A DNA stretch of 45,130 nucleotides from Nitrospira sp. Lineage in GTDB: Bacteria; Nitrospirota; Nitrospiria; Nitrospirales; Nitrospiraceae. A model generated the notes under the pieces. That model saw only the letters and a list, made by a program, of their open reading frames with translations. It had not been told where the DNA came from and ran no database searches. Within the stretch, counting starts at the first letter, position 1; each line of letters opens with the position of its first letter. Both the position numbers and the translations under genes were made by a program. The stretch spans positions 1-45,130 of the forward strand of contig JANDJK010000012.1 in assembly GCA_024330925.1 (NCBI GenBank), given 5' to 3'. This document shows, piece by piece, positions 1-9,335 of this stretch.

Positions 1-1
1 G

Positions 2-523
2 CTAATCCTTCACCTTGACGGTGATGTGAATCGGCTCCAACGGATTGTCTCGTTCATCGCGCGCGACAGTAGCAATCTTGTCGATGACGTCGAGACCGCG
101 AAACACTTCGCCAAAGACGGTGTAGCACCGATCGAGGCCGTTGTTGTCATCCAAACAAATAAAGAATTGTGAGCCGTTGTCGTTGAAGTCACGTGTGCTG
201 TTGCTCTCGCGCGGCATTTTGGCCATAGAAACTGCACCGCGTTTGTGGGGACGATCATTAGGTTCCGGTGAAAGGAAATAGCCGGGACTGCCGGTTCCGT
301 GGAGCGATCGATCGGGCAGTTTGCTCAGCGGGTCTCCCCCTTGAATGATGAAGCCGGGCACGACCCGATGGAACGTCGTGCCATTGAAGAAACCTATTTT
401 GGCCAGGTTGATGAAATTTTGGACATGGCGCGGGGCATCATCGGGGTAGAAGCGAATTGCGATTTCTCCAAATTTAGTGATGAGGATCGCGCGCGGATCT
501 TTCTTTTGGAACCGGATGAGCAT
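2..523 (-). CDS. Peptidyl-prolyl cis-trans isomerase, cyclophilin type
   Basis: Catalyses cis-trans isomerisation of Xaa-Pro bonds. The single cyclophilin domain fills the protein and carries the hallmark FHRVVPGFIIQGGD, with the catalytic Arg in FHRV, followed by GSQFFICL and FGEVFRGLDVIDKI. No signal peptide is visible, so a cytoplasmic location is inferred. The frame extends upstream to an ATG at 550 and a TTG at 559 (up to 185 residues), none with a clear ribosome site. I prefer the ATG at 523 because it gives 173 residues, close to the family norm. The stop codon lies at the window edge (2-4), so the gene is complete. A second cyclophilin is at 39781-40293. The product is secure; the start is not. 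Confidence 0.9.
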   Translation of the reverse strand: MLIRFQKKDPRAILITKFGEIAIRFYPDDAPRHVQNFINLAKIGFFNGTTFHRVVPGFIIQGGDPLSKLPDRSLHGTGSPGYFLSPEPNDRPHKRGAVSMAKMPRESNSTRDFNDNGSQFFICLDDNNGLDRCYTVFGEVFRGLDVIDKIATVARDERDNPLEPIHITVKVKD

Positions 524-583
524 GAGACTTACTCTAGCAAGGGGCCACATGGATGACAAGATGCACCACCTGTACTCGTTGGC

Positions 584-1933
584 TCAACTTTGGAAGGGCA
601 GCGAGTGGCTGTTGGGGGTGGCATCCTGTTCCAAACCGCTGGCTGGGTTGATCCATAACCATATCAGGCCTCCAGCGAAGGCGATCAGCGCCGCGACGGA
701 GAGGGAGAAGGGCCATCCCCATTGTTCGGCGATCCAGGGTGTAAGGGAGGGGGAGATGGCCCCACCGAGGTTCGCTCCCATGTTCATGAGCCCAGACAGG
801 CTGCCGGCATGGGTTTTTGACAAATCGCTGGTGGACGCCCAGTAGGCTCCGACCGAGAAGTAGAGCCATCCAGCGCCAATAGAGAGAGCAGCGATGGCCC
901 AATAGGGTGAGTCGATGGTGCCGCCGCCACCAATGAACACGGCAGCGAGCACCATCCCTGTGAGTCCAACAAGACGGCGCCCTCGAAGGAGGCCTTTCCT
1001 GACTGCCAGTTGGTCTGTGACCCACCCACCCAACGGACAGAAGACAAAAATGGCGAGGAATGGTGCAGCGGCATAGAGGCCGCTTTGCAAGACAGTAAAC
1101 CCGCGGACATCTACAAGGTAAAGATAAAACCATGAGAGGTAAATATAGGCCACGTATCCCAGACAGGTATAACTCAACACCAGCCACCAGACAGATGGGG
1201 TTTGTCGCCAGCTTTTCCAAGGGATGCGAATCGGTTGGGTGGCTTGGTTATCGGAGAGAGTCGGTTGTTTGCCGCTTGGGAGATGACCATCGGGATGGTC
1301 GCGGGCCATGTTCCACCAACACACCGCCAATCCGATACCGAGAGCGGCGGAGAGATAAAAGGCTGTCTGCCAGCCATAGTTCACCATGATCCAGGCAGTC
1401 AGCGGGGGAGTGATGGCGGAGCCGACACCGATCCCCCCAATGGTCAGGCCGATGCCCATGCCGCGTTCGTGAACTGGCAGCCAATCCGTCACGGCACGAT
1501 TGAAGGTCGGCAGGGCAACCGCTTCGCCCATACCCAGCAAAAACCGAACGAGAATCAAGGCTCCAAGAACTCCTAGTAGACTGGCGAGCCCCGATGTGGC
1601 GGCGATGGCGGTGAACGCAGTAAAGCCAGACCACCACAGAAGGCCGATAGTCAGTACCAGACGGGCTCCCCACCGGTCGGCCAGCCATCCGCCAGGAATT
1701 TGAAAGAGGGCATACCCAATTACGAACGATGAAAATACAAACCCCATCTGTTGGTTGGTGAGGCCCAATGCTGGCATCATCTGGCGCGCAGTGACAGAGA
1801 TGTTGACGCGATCAATGTAGGTCACGATGCTGACAGCAAAGAGAAGGCCGAGGATCAGCCAACGCTGAGGGGAAGGAGCTGGAAACGGTTGGGAATGAAA
1901 GAGGAGCCTTTGCACGGTGCCGTTGCCACTCAT
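584..1933 (-). CDS. MFS transporter, anion:cation symporter-like
   Basis: A 449-residue inner-membrane permease of the major facilitator superfamily with about 12 hydrophobic helices. The first helix holds VTYIDRVNISV, typical of the ACS (anion:cation symporter) family, whose members import organic acids such as hexuronates, glucarate or phthalate. The loop between helices 2 and 3 carries the MFS signature as GGWLADRWGARLVL, and an RFLLGMGEAVALPTFNRAV stretch matches the family's helix 4. The substrate cannot be read from sequence. It stands alone on the minus strand upstream of the cyclophilin. The ATG at 1933 has no strong ribosome site. Confidence 0.85.
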   Translation of the reverse strand: MSGNGTVQRLLFHSQPFPAPSPQRWLILGLLFAVSIVTYIDRVNISVTARQMMPALGLTNQQMGFVFSSFVIGYALFQIPGGWLADRWGARLVLTIGLLWWSGFTAFTAIAATSGLASLLGVLGALILVRFLLGMGEAVALPTFNRAVTDWLPVHERGMGIGLTIGGIGVGSAITPPLTAWIMVNYGWQTAFYLSAALGIGLAVCWWNMARDHPDGHLPSGKQPTLSDNQATQPIRIPWKSWRQTPSVWWLVLSYTCLGYVAYIYLSWFYLYLVDVRGFTVLQSGLYAAAPFLAIFVFCPLGGWVTDQLAVRKGLLRGRRLVGLTGMVLAAVFIGGGGTIDSPYWAIAALSIGAGWLYFSVGAYWASTSDLSKTHAGSLSGLMNMGANLGGAISPSLTPWIAEQWGWPFSLSVAALIAFAGGLIWLWINPASGLEQDATPNSHSLPFQS

Positions 1934-2038
1934 GCTGGTTTCTTGGTCAAGAAGAGAGAGGGAGGCGGCTTGCTCACCTCATCGAAGAGGACGCCGCGTC
2001 CGCGGTGGGTTTGGAGCTCCCTTGTGCCCTCCTAGGTG

Positions 2039-2088
2039 ATACTCCTGGCTCTTTCTCGACCAAGAACTGGTTAGAACCAGAGGAGTAT
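2039..2088. terminator. Inverted repeat between MFS and FKBP genes
   Basis: An 8-base inverted repeat (ATACTCCT at 2039-2046, AGGAGTAT at 2081-2088) encloses a smaller CTGGT/ACCAG hairpin. It lies just past the stop of the minus-strand FKBP gene, so it may end that transcript. No T-run follows on the minus strand, so it is at best an imperfect intrinsic terminator. Confidence 0.3.
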
Positions 2089-2101
2089 GTGTTTACTGAC
2101 A

Positions 2102-2788
2102 TTATTTGGAGAGAATATCCAATAACTCGACCTCGAACACAAGTGTCGAACCAGGTTTGATGACGGGTGGAGAGCCCCGATCTCCGTAGGCGAGATTCGA
2201 AGGGCACACCAAGCGGCTCTTGCCCCCGACTTTGATTTGTTGGACTCCTTCTGTCCAACACTTGATGACTTGATCGAGAGGAAAGGTCGCAGGCTCCCCG
2301 CGTTTAATGGAACTGTCGAACACGGTGCCATCAATCAAGGTTCCATGATAGTGAACCTTCACAGTGTCGCTTGCTTTTGGACTAGCACCTGTGCCGAGCT
2401 TGATGGGGATCACAACAGCACCGGATTCTGTCTTGATGGCTCCTTTTTCGGATGCAGCCTTGGCAAGATAGGTGGCTCCGGCCTTTTTTTCCTGTTCAGC
2501 CAATATTCCAAATCTCGTCTGCTGCAGTTCTTGGATTTTAGGGCCGTAGGTTTGGAGATCAACTTTGGGGGGCCGTTTGAGGACGCCGTCCACCATACCG
2601 GTTTTGACCACGTCGAGCTCAGCTTCGCTGAGAGCGAACGTGCTTAGCGACTGGCTGATGGCAAGTCCTAGAGCGTAGAGGGTTTTCTGTTCTTCTGTCG
2701 TTAGTTCCGGAGGAGTGGCCAGCCCAGGTGGACTAGCGATGAGTAAGGAAACGACCACGCTGACCGTGCTGAGGATGATCGTACGCAT
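2102..2788 (-). CDS. FKBP-type peptidyl-prolyl isomerase, exported
   Basis: A 228-residue periplasmic prolyl isomerase or chaperone of the FkpA/Mip/FklB kind. An N-terminal signal peptide (hydrophobic residues about 4-18, then SPPGLATPP) is followed by a helical dimerisation-type domain (YALGLAISQSLSTF; residues about 25-110) and a C-terminal FKBP domain (about 125-225) with VKVHYHGTLIDGTVFDSS, ACPSNLAYGDRG-like text (here VCPSNLAYGDRG) and a final LVFEVELLDI. The reading frame is open 34 codons further upstream, but ATG 2788 is preceded by AAGGA at good spacing and directly starts the signal peptide. Whether it is soluble in the periplasm or outer-membrane associated is not visible; no lipobox Cys is present. 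Confidence 0.9.
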   Translation of the reverse strand: MRTIILSTVSVVVSLLIASPPGLATPPELTTEEQKTLYALGLAISQSLSTFALSEAELDVVKTGMVDGVLKRPPKVDLQTYGPKIQELQQTRFGILAEQEKKAGATYLAKAASEKGAIKTESGAVVIPIKLGTGASPKASDTVKVHYHGTLIDGTVFDSSIKRGEPATFPLDQVIKCWTEGVQQIKVGGKSRLVCPSNLAYGDRGSPPVIKPGSTLVFEVELLDILSK

Positions 2789-2939
2789 TCGAGATCCTTT
2801 CTTGTGAAAAAAGAAAAAGAACAAATATCCTTTGCCATACGATACGCTACTACCCGGAGCCGTACAACAGAAATTTGCATTCACTGACAAATGCGCCTCG
2901 GCAGAGGGAAGGTGAAAGATCGTCGGGATTGTCGGGAAA

Positions 2940-3033
2940 TGGCGGAGAGGGAGGGATTTGAACCCTCGGTAGAGGTTTTAGCCCCTACGACGGTTTAGCA
3001 AACCGTTGCCTTCGGCCACTCGGCCACCTCTCC
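2940..3033 (-). tRNA. tRNA-Ser (anticodon GCU)
   Basis: On the minus strand the acceptor arms GGAGAGG (3027-3033) and CCTCTCC (2944-2950) pair perfectly. The anticodon loop reads TTGCTAA between GGTT and AACC arms, giving GCT. A long variable arm (GTAGGGGCTAAAACCTCTAC) is typical of class II tRNA-Ser. The T loop is GGTTCAAATCC. The discriminator base is G and the 3' CCA is encoded (2940-2942). Confidence 0.97.
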
Positions 3034-3166
3034 TCCGTGATCGCGATTCCGTTCCAGAAGCGATGTCAGAGCAACACCCCGTTGCGACAGTCGACCAGCA
3101 CCTGCAATGACTGTTGCAAGACAGACTGGATCTTACCGCAGCTTTTGGGAACGGCACAAGAGCGAC

Positions 3167-3754
3167 TCAGATTCGAGAACAGTACGATCGTTCGGTTATC
3201 CCCCGTCGAAGCCAATGGAGGATCTGCACACTACGGGCGTGGAGCTGTGTCGAGTATTCTTCAAGGTGGAGTTGCTGCGCCCATTGCAGAACCTTGGTGC
3301 GCAGCCGAATGTACAGCGCCTGCAAAGGGGTGGGCGTGTCAGCATCTGAAGGCGAGGCTACGGCAAAAGAGCGAGCCAAGATCCCTCCTTCGTCCGATGA
3401 ACTGATATAGCGAAACTCTACATTCCCTGGTCGTACCGCTCCGCTGATGGCCAACATCTCCAAGGTCTTGCGAGTGTCTGCCTTGCGGGCACGATAGGAC
3501 TGCCAGAGCGCCAGTGGTTTTGCCAACATGTCCTTATGACTGGGGAGTTTGAGGTCTACCAAGTTCTTCCAGAAGCCATCGTCAAGCTGACGCGGGCGGT
3601 TGCACTGGATACAACGTGCCAACACATCGGATGCTTCTTCACTAGGCGTGGAAGAATGGACAAGCAGCTGATAGCGGTAGCCGCCACAGAAGGGGCAAGC
3701 TTTCCCTCGAATTTCTCGCCGCACTGTTCCAATTTTTCCAAGTTGTTTTTTCAT
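3167..3754 (-). CDS. Zinc-ribbon protein of unknown function
   Basis: I do not recognise the family. The 195-residue product opens with a basic segment and a four-cysteine zinc ribbon: CPFCGG (C20, C23) and CIQCNR (C48, C51). The remainder is helical and rich in Arg, Lys, Leu and Gln without membrane segments; the C-terminal part (LRTKVLQWAQQLHLEEYSTQ) looks amphipathic. The frame is open 27 codons upstream, but ATG 3754 has a strong AGGAGGG ribosome site, so I start there. A nucleic-acid-binding role is suggested only by the ribbon and basic charge. It sits between two tRNA-Ser genes, upstream of the GCU tRNA. Confidence 0.7.
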   Translation of the reverse strand: MKKQLGKIGTVRREIRGKACPFCGGYRYQLLVHSSTPSEEASDVLARCIQCNRPRQLDDGFWKNLVDLKLPSHKDMLAKPLALWQSYRARKADTRKTLEMLAISGAVRPGNVEFRYISSSDEGGILARSFAVASPSDADTPTPLQALYIRLRTKVLQWAQQLHLEEYSTQLHARSVQILHWLRRGITERSYCSRI

Positions 3755-3986
3755 CGGTACCCTCCTCTTGCTCCGTGGTTCAACTCTTAAAATTGCGTAG
3801 ACGCTCTCTCGTGCTCTCGCTCGGTGCCTCTGCACTCATCTTCTGTGCAGCATAGCGAGGAGAGGTGGGGATGAAAATACCGAAGAGGTAGGAGGCCGGC
3901 TAACCAAAAGAGGGATGTCCTTTTTCTTGGGAGAGCAGGGGTGAGCGATCAGCACCTGCAGAAGAGCATCGGGTAAAGTCACTGCG

Positions 3987-4352
3987 TTAAAAGCGAATCA
4001 AAATGTGGTCAATCGAGGTGTTGGATACTCCACCCATGGGCGGGGTGGCTTGCTGGGAAGCTTTAAATTGGTTCAGCCGTCTCCGAGCTTCTGGGGAAAG
4101 GGACAAGAGATCGACCTTGATCCGATGGTTCTCGATCCATTCAACTTCGGCCAGTTCGACTGAGAGTGGTGAATCATCATTCGGCAGCCACATTCGAAGC
4201 TTTACATAATCACCGGCACGAAGTTGCGTTGGGAGCGCAGTTGTTTGGTTAGGGGTGGTCAGATCGTAGAGACAACCATCTGCCTCTAACCCAGTGCTGT
4301 CTGTGGCGAGCAGGCAAGTAATTGCTACACGAGAGAGCGGTTGAAGCGACAT
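3987..4352 (-). CDS. PilZ-like domain protein
   Basis: A 121-residue single-domain protein whose layout fits PilZ, the cyclic-di-GMP-binding beta barrel: a short N-terminal strand (RVAITCLLA), GCLYDLTT in place of the usual D-x-S-x-x-G motif, then GDYVKLRMWLP, VELAEVEWIENHRIKVDLLSL and a C-terminal helix (SPEARRRLNQF). The canonical RxxxR and (D/N)xSxxG ligand residues are not convincingly conserved, so it may not bind c-di-GMP. No signal peptide or membrane segment is seen. The assignment rests on pattern and length, not on a search. Confidence 0.5.
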   Translation of the reverse strand: MSLQPLSRVAITCLLATDSTGLEADGCLYDLTTPNQTTALPTQLRAGDYVKLRMWLPNDDSPLSVELAEVEWIENHRIKVDLLSLSPEARRRLNQFKASQQATPPMGGVSNTSIDHILIRF

Positions 4353-4537
4353 CGCAACAATCCTCCTTCGATTTTCAACAGATGGCTGCGTTACCAGCCG
4401 CTGGCGGGTAGTACCTTAATACGACACCCTCGATCTCTTCAACTCCCTCAGCAGGCTAAGTGGACCCTACAAAAGGGTTAAGGGGAATTCTTTGTGTTCC
4501 GTTGAGATGGTGATGAGACAGGCAGCGAAGGAATGTG

Positions 4538-5365
4538 TCACCAGATTCCAGCCTCTCCTTCCGAACAGGAGCGTGCTTTGGGGAGTGGCTGATAGGGGCG
4601 CGTGCTGTCCGGGACCGGGTGCAGTTCAGGGAGGAGAGAAGAAGGATCAAACAATGGTTCTTCCGTTGCGAAACCATTGCTCGATCGTAGCAGCGCTTCA
4701 CGGTTTAAAATCTTAAGGGCATTGGTACGGGAAACGATCGGTGGGTAGTCGTGGAACTGGTCCGATGCTACAAAAGGAACTTGAATGGTCACGGTTCGTC
4801 GGTCTTGATAAATGAACTTGCGCAATGTGTCGTCAAGCGGCGTCGTCAAGCTCAGCACGACGGATGAATGGGGAGCAATAGCCGGAATTACGACATTGAA
4901 CCACCGGCGACCGTCATTGGGCGGTGTTTCCATCTGTCCTGTTGCTTCCATGGGAGGAGCGGTCGAAACCTGAGTGGTGAGTCCGATGGCTGGAGAGCGA
5001 AGACCGACGTGTAGGTTGCTTACCTGATCATCCGACACATTGTCGATCAACAACTTGATCACGATCCATGAGCCCTCAGAGGGAAGGGGGCGATCGCTCG
5101 GGAACGTTTGTTCGTAGCGGCGGAGGCTACAATTGGTTACCAGGTTCCGTTTCTCAAACACATAGGTAGGTGAGATTTCCTGTGTAACCCTGGTTCGTTC
5201 ATAGGTGTAAAAAGCCACGCCGACGTTGATCATCGTGGGTTTGAACCAGGCGACGATGGTGGGAAGGAAAAACGGAACGATGACGGCGAACAGACCGACA
5301 ATGATGATCTTGTTCAGCCACGTTTGCTGCTGAAACCACTGCCAACAAGCCCGCAAGATTTTCAT
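4538..5365 (-). CDS. Membrane-anchored protein of unknown function
   Basis: Unrecognised 275-residue protein. One transmembrane helix (residues about 18-42, NKIIIVGLFAVIVPFFLPTIV) is preceded by a short Trp/Gln-rich cytoplasmic tail, so the rest is probably periplasmic. The soluble part is rich in beta-strand-like text (GSWIVIKLLIDNVSDDQVSNL, IPAIAPHSSVVLSLTTPLDD), resembling an immunoglobulin-like or DUF-type extracytoplasmic domain, and ends in a Pro-rich tail. It lies immediately after tRNA-Ser(UGA) in minus-strand order. ATG 5365 is the natural start because the hydrophobic anchor follows directly. Confidence 0.6.
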   Translation of the reverse strand: MKILRACWQWFQQQTWLNKIIIVGLFAVIVPFFLPTIVAWFKPTMINVGVAFYTYERTRVTQEISPTYVFEKRNLVTNCSLRRYEQTFPSDRPLPSEGSWIVIKLLIDNVSDDQVSNLHVGLRSPAIGLTTQVSTAPPMEATGQMETPPNDGRRWFNVVIPAIAPHSSVVLSLTTPLDDTLRKFIYQDRRTVTIQVPFVASDQFHDYPPIVSRTNALKILNREALLRSSNGFATEEPLFDPSSLLPELHPVPDSTRPYQPLPKARSCSEGEAGIW

Positions 5366-5448
5366 GCGATTCCGTCGTCGGTGAACCGGTCAGGCGTCAT
5401 ACCATCGGGCTCAGGGCCGAAGATGAATCACAACAACATGCTGCATGA

Positions 5449-5538
5449 TGGCGGAGGGGGCGAGATTTGAACTCGCGGATGAGTTGCCCCATCTCCGGTT
5501 TTCAAGACCGGTCCGTTCGGCCGCTCCGGCACCCCTCC
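5449..5538 (-). tRNA. tRNA-Ser (anticodon UGA)
   Basis: On the minus strand the acceptor arms GGAGGGG (5532-5538) and CCCCTCC (5453-5459) pair perfectly. The anticodon loop CTTGAAA lies between CCGGT and ACCGG arms and gives TGA. A long variable arm marks tRNA-Ser. The T loop is GAGTTCAAATCTC. The discriminator is G and CCA is encoded (5449-5451). Confidence 0.97.
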
Positions 5539-6190
5539 GGGACTACTACGCACAGGCGCCTAGTTTATCACTTCCGGTGGGAAGTATCATACGTCTATGA
5601 TGCCTGTGGAAGGAGGTGGCCATCCTTGCGCATTACCCCATAGTGAGGAGTGAGGTGGAATATTTGAGCCGGCTGTTGACTACGAGCCAAGGGGAGCGAG
5701 CCTGGAGGCCATGGTGTTTGCAAATGGAAAGGGAGGAACCGCTAGCAGGAGCGGTCTGCCATGTCGCACCGGGAGACTGAGCGGAAACCAAGCGGTACCC
5801 ATTGGCCAACTGCCTTTCCGAAACCGCCGATCATGTGCTGCTCTTGACCACCCTTCACCAGGGCGATGAAGAGTGCTTGGTGCACTTTCTTCCTCTGGTG
5901 GACTTCGATCTGTTTCCCGAGCCCCACGCATAGTGCCAGCGGCCCGTACAATGTGAAGGGATGTCGGCGGTCATCTGTCGCGCTTACCCGAATGGTCCTC
6001 TAGCGACGTCTGGTGAGGTCCACCGGTGCCATCCACGAGTTGCTGAAGTGGCGCCTGAAGAAGCAGGCAGCTTCGCACAGAGATTGCCGCCCTTCAAGGA
6101 ACTGGTCGAACAGGTCCAACGAGTTCGGGAGTTGGCAACCGACTCGAAGTTGGCAGCACGTAAAGAAGTGCCTGGGTGAAGCCCCGTTCA
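5539..6190. other. Gene-poor decayed DNA upstream of tRNA-Ser(UGA)
   Basis: No reading frame here has a credible start, ribosome site and family match. Short open stretches exist on both strands, for example a minus-strand frame near 5742-5951 and a plus-strand frame near 5961-6179, with protein-like composition, which suggests eroded genes. I could not name them. A perfect 6-base hairpin (ACCGCT/AGCGGT, 5738-5755) is present. The stretch is continuous with the methylase remnant that follows. Confidence 0.5.
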
Positions 6191-6739
6191 TGGAACTCAA
6201 GGACCTGTTTGCGTGCGGCGCAGCGGCAGGCGGCCGCAGGGACCTCGCCACGGGTTGCAACCCTCTGGTCGAGAAGAAGGGCAAATATCGTTTGCGTGAC
6301 TTTACGGGGCGGGGCGCGCACGAGAAGTTGGGCCTGCCGGAGGATGGTGGGCGCCGGCTCCCTCATCGACGTGCTATACCAAATCCTGTAGCTGGTAGAA
6401 AATCAGCCGTGCAAGCTGAATCAGTTTCTCAACGAGGCCACCCCAACCGGGAGCGCCTGCGTTTGGTGGCTCAAGCCCTGGCCAGGACGGTGTTGGAACG
6501 GGGGCGTCGGAGGGTTGGAGAATGAACGATCCAGCGGATGGACAACCCCCCAAGAGCGTTCAGCGTGACCAAAACTGCTCGCGAACTGGAAAACGCTCAT
6601 GGAAAAGGGAGCCATGCCGGTCTTTGATCAGGGCAGAGCAAAACAAGTCTTGCCCGCGTATGCTTTTGATGACTGGAGGACCGCATCGGCATCGTCGTGT
6701 GACGACAGATGGAATGTATCGTGGGCGTACTTTGTTTGA
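6190..6739 (+). pseudogene. Remnant of DUF1156-type DNA methylase, C-terminal end
   Basis: Conserved text survives in all three plus-strand frames in the right order: NPLVEKKGKYRLRDFTGRG and HEKLGLPEDGG (from 6259), then SLIDVLYQIL, an in-frame TAG, LVENQPCKLNQFLNEA, then a frame change to PNRERLRLVAQALA (about 6443-6485), then TTPQERSA, a TGA, and KLLANWKTLMEKG, closing at a TGA at 6737-6739. From memory this order matches the extreme C-terminus of large DUF1156 putative DNA methylases, which are often found in defence islands with DUF499 proteins. At least two frameshifts and two stops show it is dead. No upstream catalytic part (NPPY-type motif) is present, so this is a 3' fragment only. 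The decay is directly seen; the family name is from recalled sequence similarity. Confidence 0.5.
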
Positions 6740-6768
6740 ACAAAGGAGTTGATGTAGGGAGAGATAAG

Positions 6769-8055
6769 CTACCGATTATTCGGAACCAATCGTTCCACCC
6801 CACCCATGTAGGGACGGAGCACTTCCGGGATCGATATCGAGCCGTCCGGCTGCTGATAGTGTTCGAGGATCGCGACCATTGTCCGACCAACGGCCAGCCC
6901 CGATCCGTTCAAAGTGTGGACGAAATCCAACTTGGCGTCTTTTTTCCCCGGGCGATATCTGATATTGGCTCGCCGTGCTTGAAAGGCTTCAAAGTTACTA
7001 CATGACGAAATTTCCCGGTACTGTCCTTGCGAAGGCAGCCAGACTTCGATGTCGTAGGTTTTGGCGGCGGAAAATCCCAGATCGCCGGTACACAGTGTGA
7101 CTACCCGGTAGGGGAGGTTCAAACTCTGCAAAATGACTTCAGCATGGCTCGTCAGCCGTTCGAGTTCTTGATATGACTGCTCCGGTGTTGTGAATGCAAC
7201 GAGTTCGACCTTGTTAAACTGATGGAGTCGAATTAGGCCGCGGGTATCTTTTCCGTAGGATCCTGCCTCACGTCGGAAGCAGGGGGTGTAGGCAGTGTAG
7301 CGAAGGGGTAACTGGTTCTCGGCCAGGATTTCGTCTCGATGGAGATTGGTAACCGGCACTTCGGCTGTAGGGATCAGAAACCAGTCCTCGTCACGCAAAC
7401 GAAAAAGATCCTCTTCAAACTTGGGAAGTTGTCCGGTTCCAGTCATTGTTTGCCGGTTGACGATCAGCGGTGGAAAGACCTCGCAATAGCCGTGCTGGCT
7501 GGTATGGACATCAAGCATGTAGTTGATCAAGGCTCGTTCGAGTCGAGCGCCTGCCCCCTGCAAGAGGGCGAAGCGGGCTCCCGCGATTTTGGCGGCACGA
7601 TCAAAGTCCAACATTCCGAGGGCTTCGCCAATTTCCCAGTGGGGCTTCGGGGGAATGGCAAAGGAAGGGATTGTTCCCCATCGGCGTACTTCAACGTTGT
7701 GGGTAGAGTCCGGACCTTGCGGAACCGTCTGGTGTGGCAGGTTGGGGATGCGCAGCGCAAGCTCGTTCAGGACCTCCTCTGTTTCACGCAACCGGGCTTC
7801 GATCTCTTTGATGCGGTCCCCGATGTGCTTCATCGCCGCGATGGCTTCGTCAGCCGGTTCGCCGCTTCGACGCCGGCGGGCGACGTCGTCGGATCCTTTT
7901 TTGAGTTCATGTCGCAGTTGCTCGGCTTGAGTTGTCAACGCGCGCCGTTCCTCGCTGAGCTTTTGGATAGTGTCCCATGGCACATCACAGCCACGGGACC
8001 CCAAGGTTGTGCGAAGAGTCTCGATATGGTCTCGGAGATATTTGGGGTCATGCAT
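6769..8055 (-). CDS. serS: Serine--tRNA ligase
   Basis: Charges tRNA-Ser (and tRNA-Sec where present) with serine in the cytoplasm. The 428-residue product starts [12 protein letters not shown] and has the long N-terminal antiparallel coiled coil that grips the tRNA variable arm (residues about 30-105). The class II catalytic core follows with motif 2 ([18 protein letters not shown], then HQFNKVE) and motif 3 ([16 protein letters not shown]). The frame continues 23 codons upstream, but ATG 8055 has GAGG at suitable spacing and gives the normal N-terminus. It lies 1.2 kb upstream of tRNA-Ser(UGA) on the same strand, and the two tRNA-Ser genes are its substrates. Length is normal. Confidence 0.97.
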   Translation of the reverse strand: MHDPKYLRDHIETLRTTLGSRGCDVPWDTIQKLSEERRALTTQAEQLRHELKKGSDDVARRRRSGEPADEAIAAMKHIGDRIKEIEARLRETEEVLNELALRIPNLPHQTVPQGPDSTHNVEVRRWGTIPSFAIPPKPHWEIGEALGMLDFDRAAKIAGARFALLQGAGARLERALINYMLDVHTSQHGYCEVFPPLIVNRQTMTGTGQLPKFEEDLFRLRDEDWFLIPTAEVPVTNLHRDEILAENQLPLRYTAYTPCFRREAGSYGKDTRGLIRLHQFNKVELVAFTTPEQSYQELERLTSHAEVILQSLNLPYRVVTLCTGDLGFSAAKTYDIEVWLPSQGQYREISSCSNFEAFQARRANIRYRPGKKDAKLDFVHTLNGSGLAVGRTMVAILEHYQQPDGSISIPEVLRPYMGGVERLVPNNR

Positions 8056-8171
8056 GACAATGCCTCTGGCAATGGAATGGGGATGGAATCTAGCATCCGA
8101 GCCGGAGAGAGTCAATGAAACCAAACGTCGCTCGAGTGTGAAACAGAAAAGGCGGGGAACAGAAGGAGGGT

Positions 8172-9254
8172 GTGTTGACTGATCTGCTGCCTGCTACGTT
8201 GACAGGAAGCGCAAGAACGGAACACCATAGTGCCAGGATGAGAGCTATTGCCAATCCTCCCAATCCATACGAATCCCAATATCGGGAGTTACTCGAGCCG
8301 GCTGGTTCCGTCACGCTGGAGGTCTATGAAGATAGCAGTCGAGAAATTTTGAGTCGTAACGACAGTCCGGACCTGTCATTTCGGTGGAGTCTGAATCCCT
8401 ATCGGGGGTGTTTTCATGCCTGCGCCTATTGTTATGCACGACCGTCGCATGAGTATTGGGGATTTGGCGCGGGAACAGACTTTGACAGTAAGATCATGAT
8501 CAAAAAAAACGCTCCCACTCTTTTGCGACAGACCTTTGATAAGTCTTCATGGCAAGGGGAACTCATCGTCTTTTCGGGTAATACGGACTGTTATCAACCG
8601 TTGGAAGCCGTTTATGGCCTGACGAGGGCCTGTCTGGCTGTCTGTGCTGACTATCGGAACCCCGTTGGGATTATTACGAAAGGTGCGCTGATCTTGCGTG
8701 ATTTGGATTTGCTGGAGCGTCTACAGCGCGAAGCGTGGTTGTGCGTGTACATCAGCATCCCCTTTGCGTCTGATGCGGTGGCCAGAAAAGTGGAACCCCA
8801 TGCTCCCTCGGTTTCGAAGCGATTTGACGTCATTCGCGCTCTGGCCAACAAGGGCATACGAGTCGGTATTTCTCTGGCACCGCTCATTCCAGGGTTAAAC
8901 GAAAGCGATATCCCTGAGTTGTTAGAGCGGGCGAAAGCAGCAGGCGCTTCTACCGCCTTTGCCACGTTGTTGAGGCTCAGTGGTAGTCTGGAACCTGTTT
9001 TCTTACAACGGATGAGCGAACTGTTTCCTGATCGTGTTGGAAAAATTGTCAATCGGTTGCGGGAGGTACGCGGGGGACGCTTGACGCAAAGCGAGTTTTT
9101 CAAGCGTCAGCTTGGTACGGGAACCTATTGGGAGATCATTGAACAGTTGTTCAAGGTGGCCAAGCGACGCGCAGGCTTTTCTGATGATGATCCTGATGAA
9201 GCAGTGCCCAAGACGTTTCGCAGACCAGGTGGTGAACAGGGATGTTTGTTTTAG
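8172..9254 (+). CDS. Radical SAM protein, PA0069/SplB-like
   Basis: A 360-residue radical SAM protein with the cluster-binding motif [11 protein letters not shown] (C80, C84, C87). The surrounding text ([21 protein letters not shown] and [12 protein letters not shown]) is typical of the PA0069 family, relatives of spore photoproduct lyase whose substrate is unknown. The TIM-barrel continues to about residue 300 ([26 protein letters not shown]). The N-terminal end is ambiguous: an AAGGAGGG lies at 8163-8170, directly before GTG 8172, so TTG 8175 or ATG 8238 are also possible. It is divergent from serS with 116 bases between them. Role unknown; family confident. Confidence 0.85.
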   Translation: MLTDLLPATLTGSARTEHHSARMRAIANPPNPYESQYRELLEPAGSVTLEVYEDSSREILSRNDSPDLSFRWSLNPYRGCFHACAYCYARPSHEYWGFGAGTDFDSKIMIKKNAPTLLRQTFDKSSWQGELIVFSGNTDCYQPLEAVYGLTRACLAVCADYRNPVGIITKGALILRDLDLLERLQREAWLCVYISIPFASDAVARKVEPHAPSVSKRFDVIRALANKGIRVGISLAPLIPGLNESDIPELLERAKAAGASTAFATLLRLSGSLEPVFLQRMSELFPDRVGKIVNRLREVRGGRLTQSEFFKRQLGTGTYWEIIEQLFKVAKRRAGFSDDDPDEAVPKTFRRPGGEQGCLF

Positions 9255-9335
9255 CGAGAAACGGCGTGGGGGCTGTGCTCCTTAAGAAGCCGCCCTCTGT
9301 GCCTAGCTGCTTTAGACAAGGGGAGCCGTCATCGC

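Noticed and set aside
534-1220. A 228-residue minus-strand frame inside the MFS gene
   Set aside because: Alternative frame of the transporter; Arg- and Pro-rich with no membrane pattern.
5680-5951. Minus-strand open frames of 69-83 residues in the decayed region
   Set aside because: Overlapping frames, no ribosome site and no recognised homology; kept only as part of the decayed stretch.
7339-8118. A 259-residue frame opposite serS
   Set aside because: Antisense shadow of the serS coding sequence.
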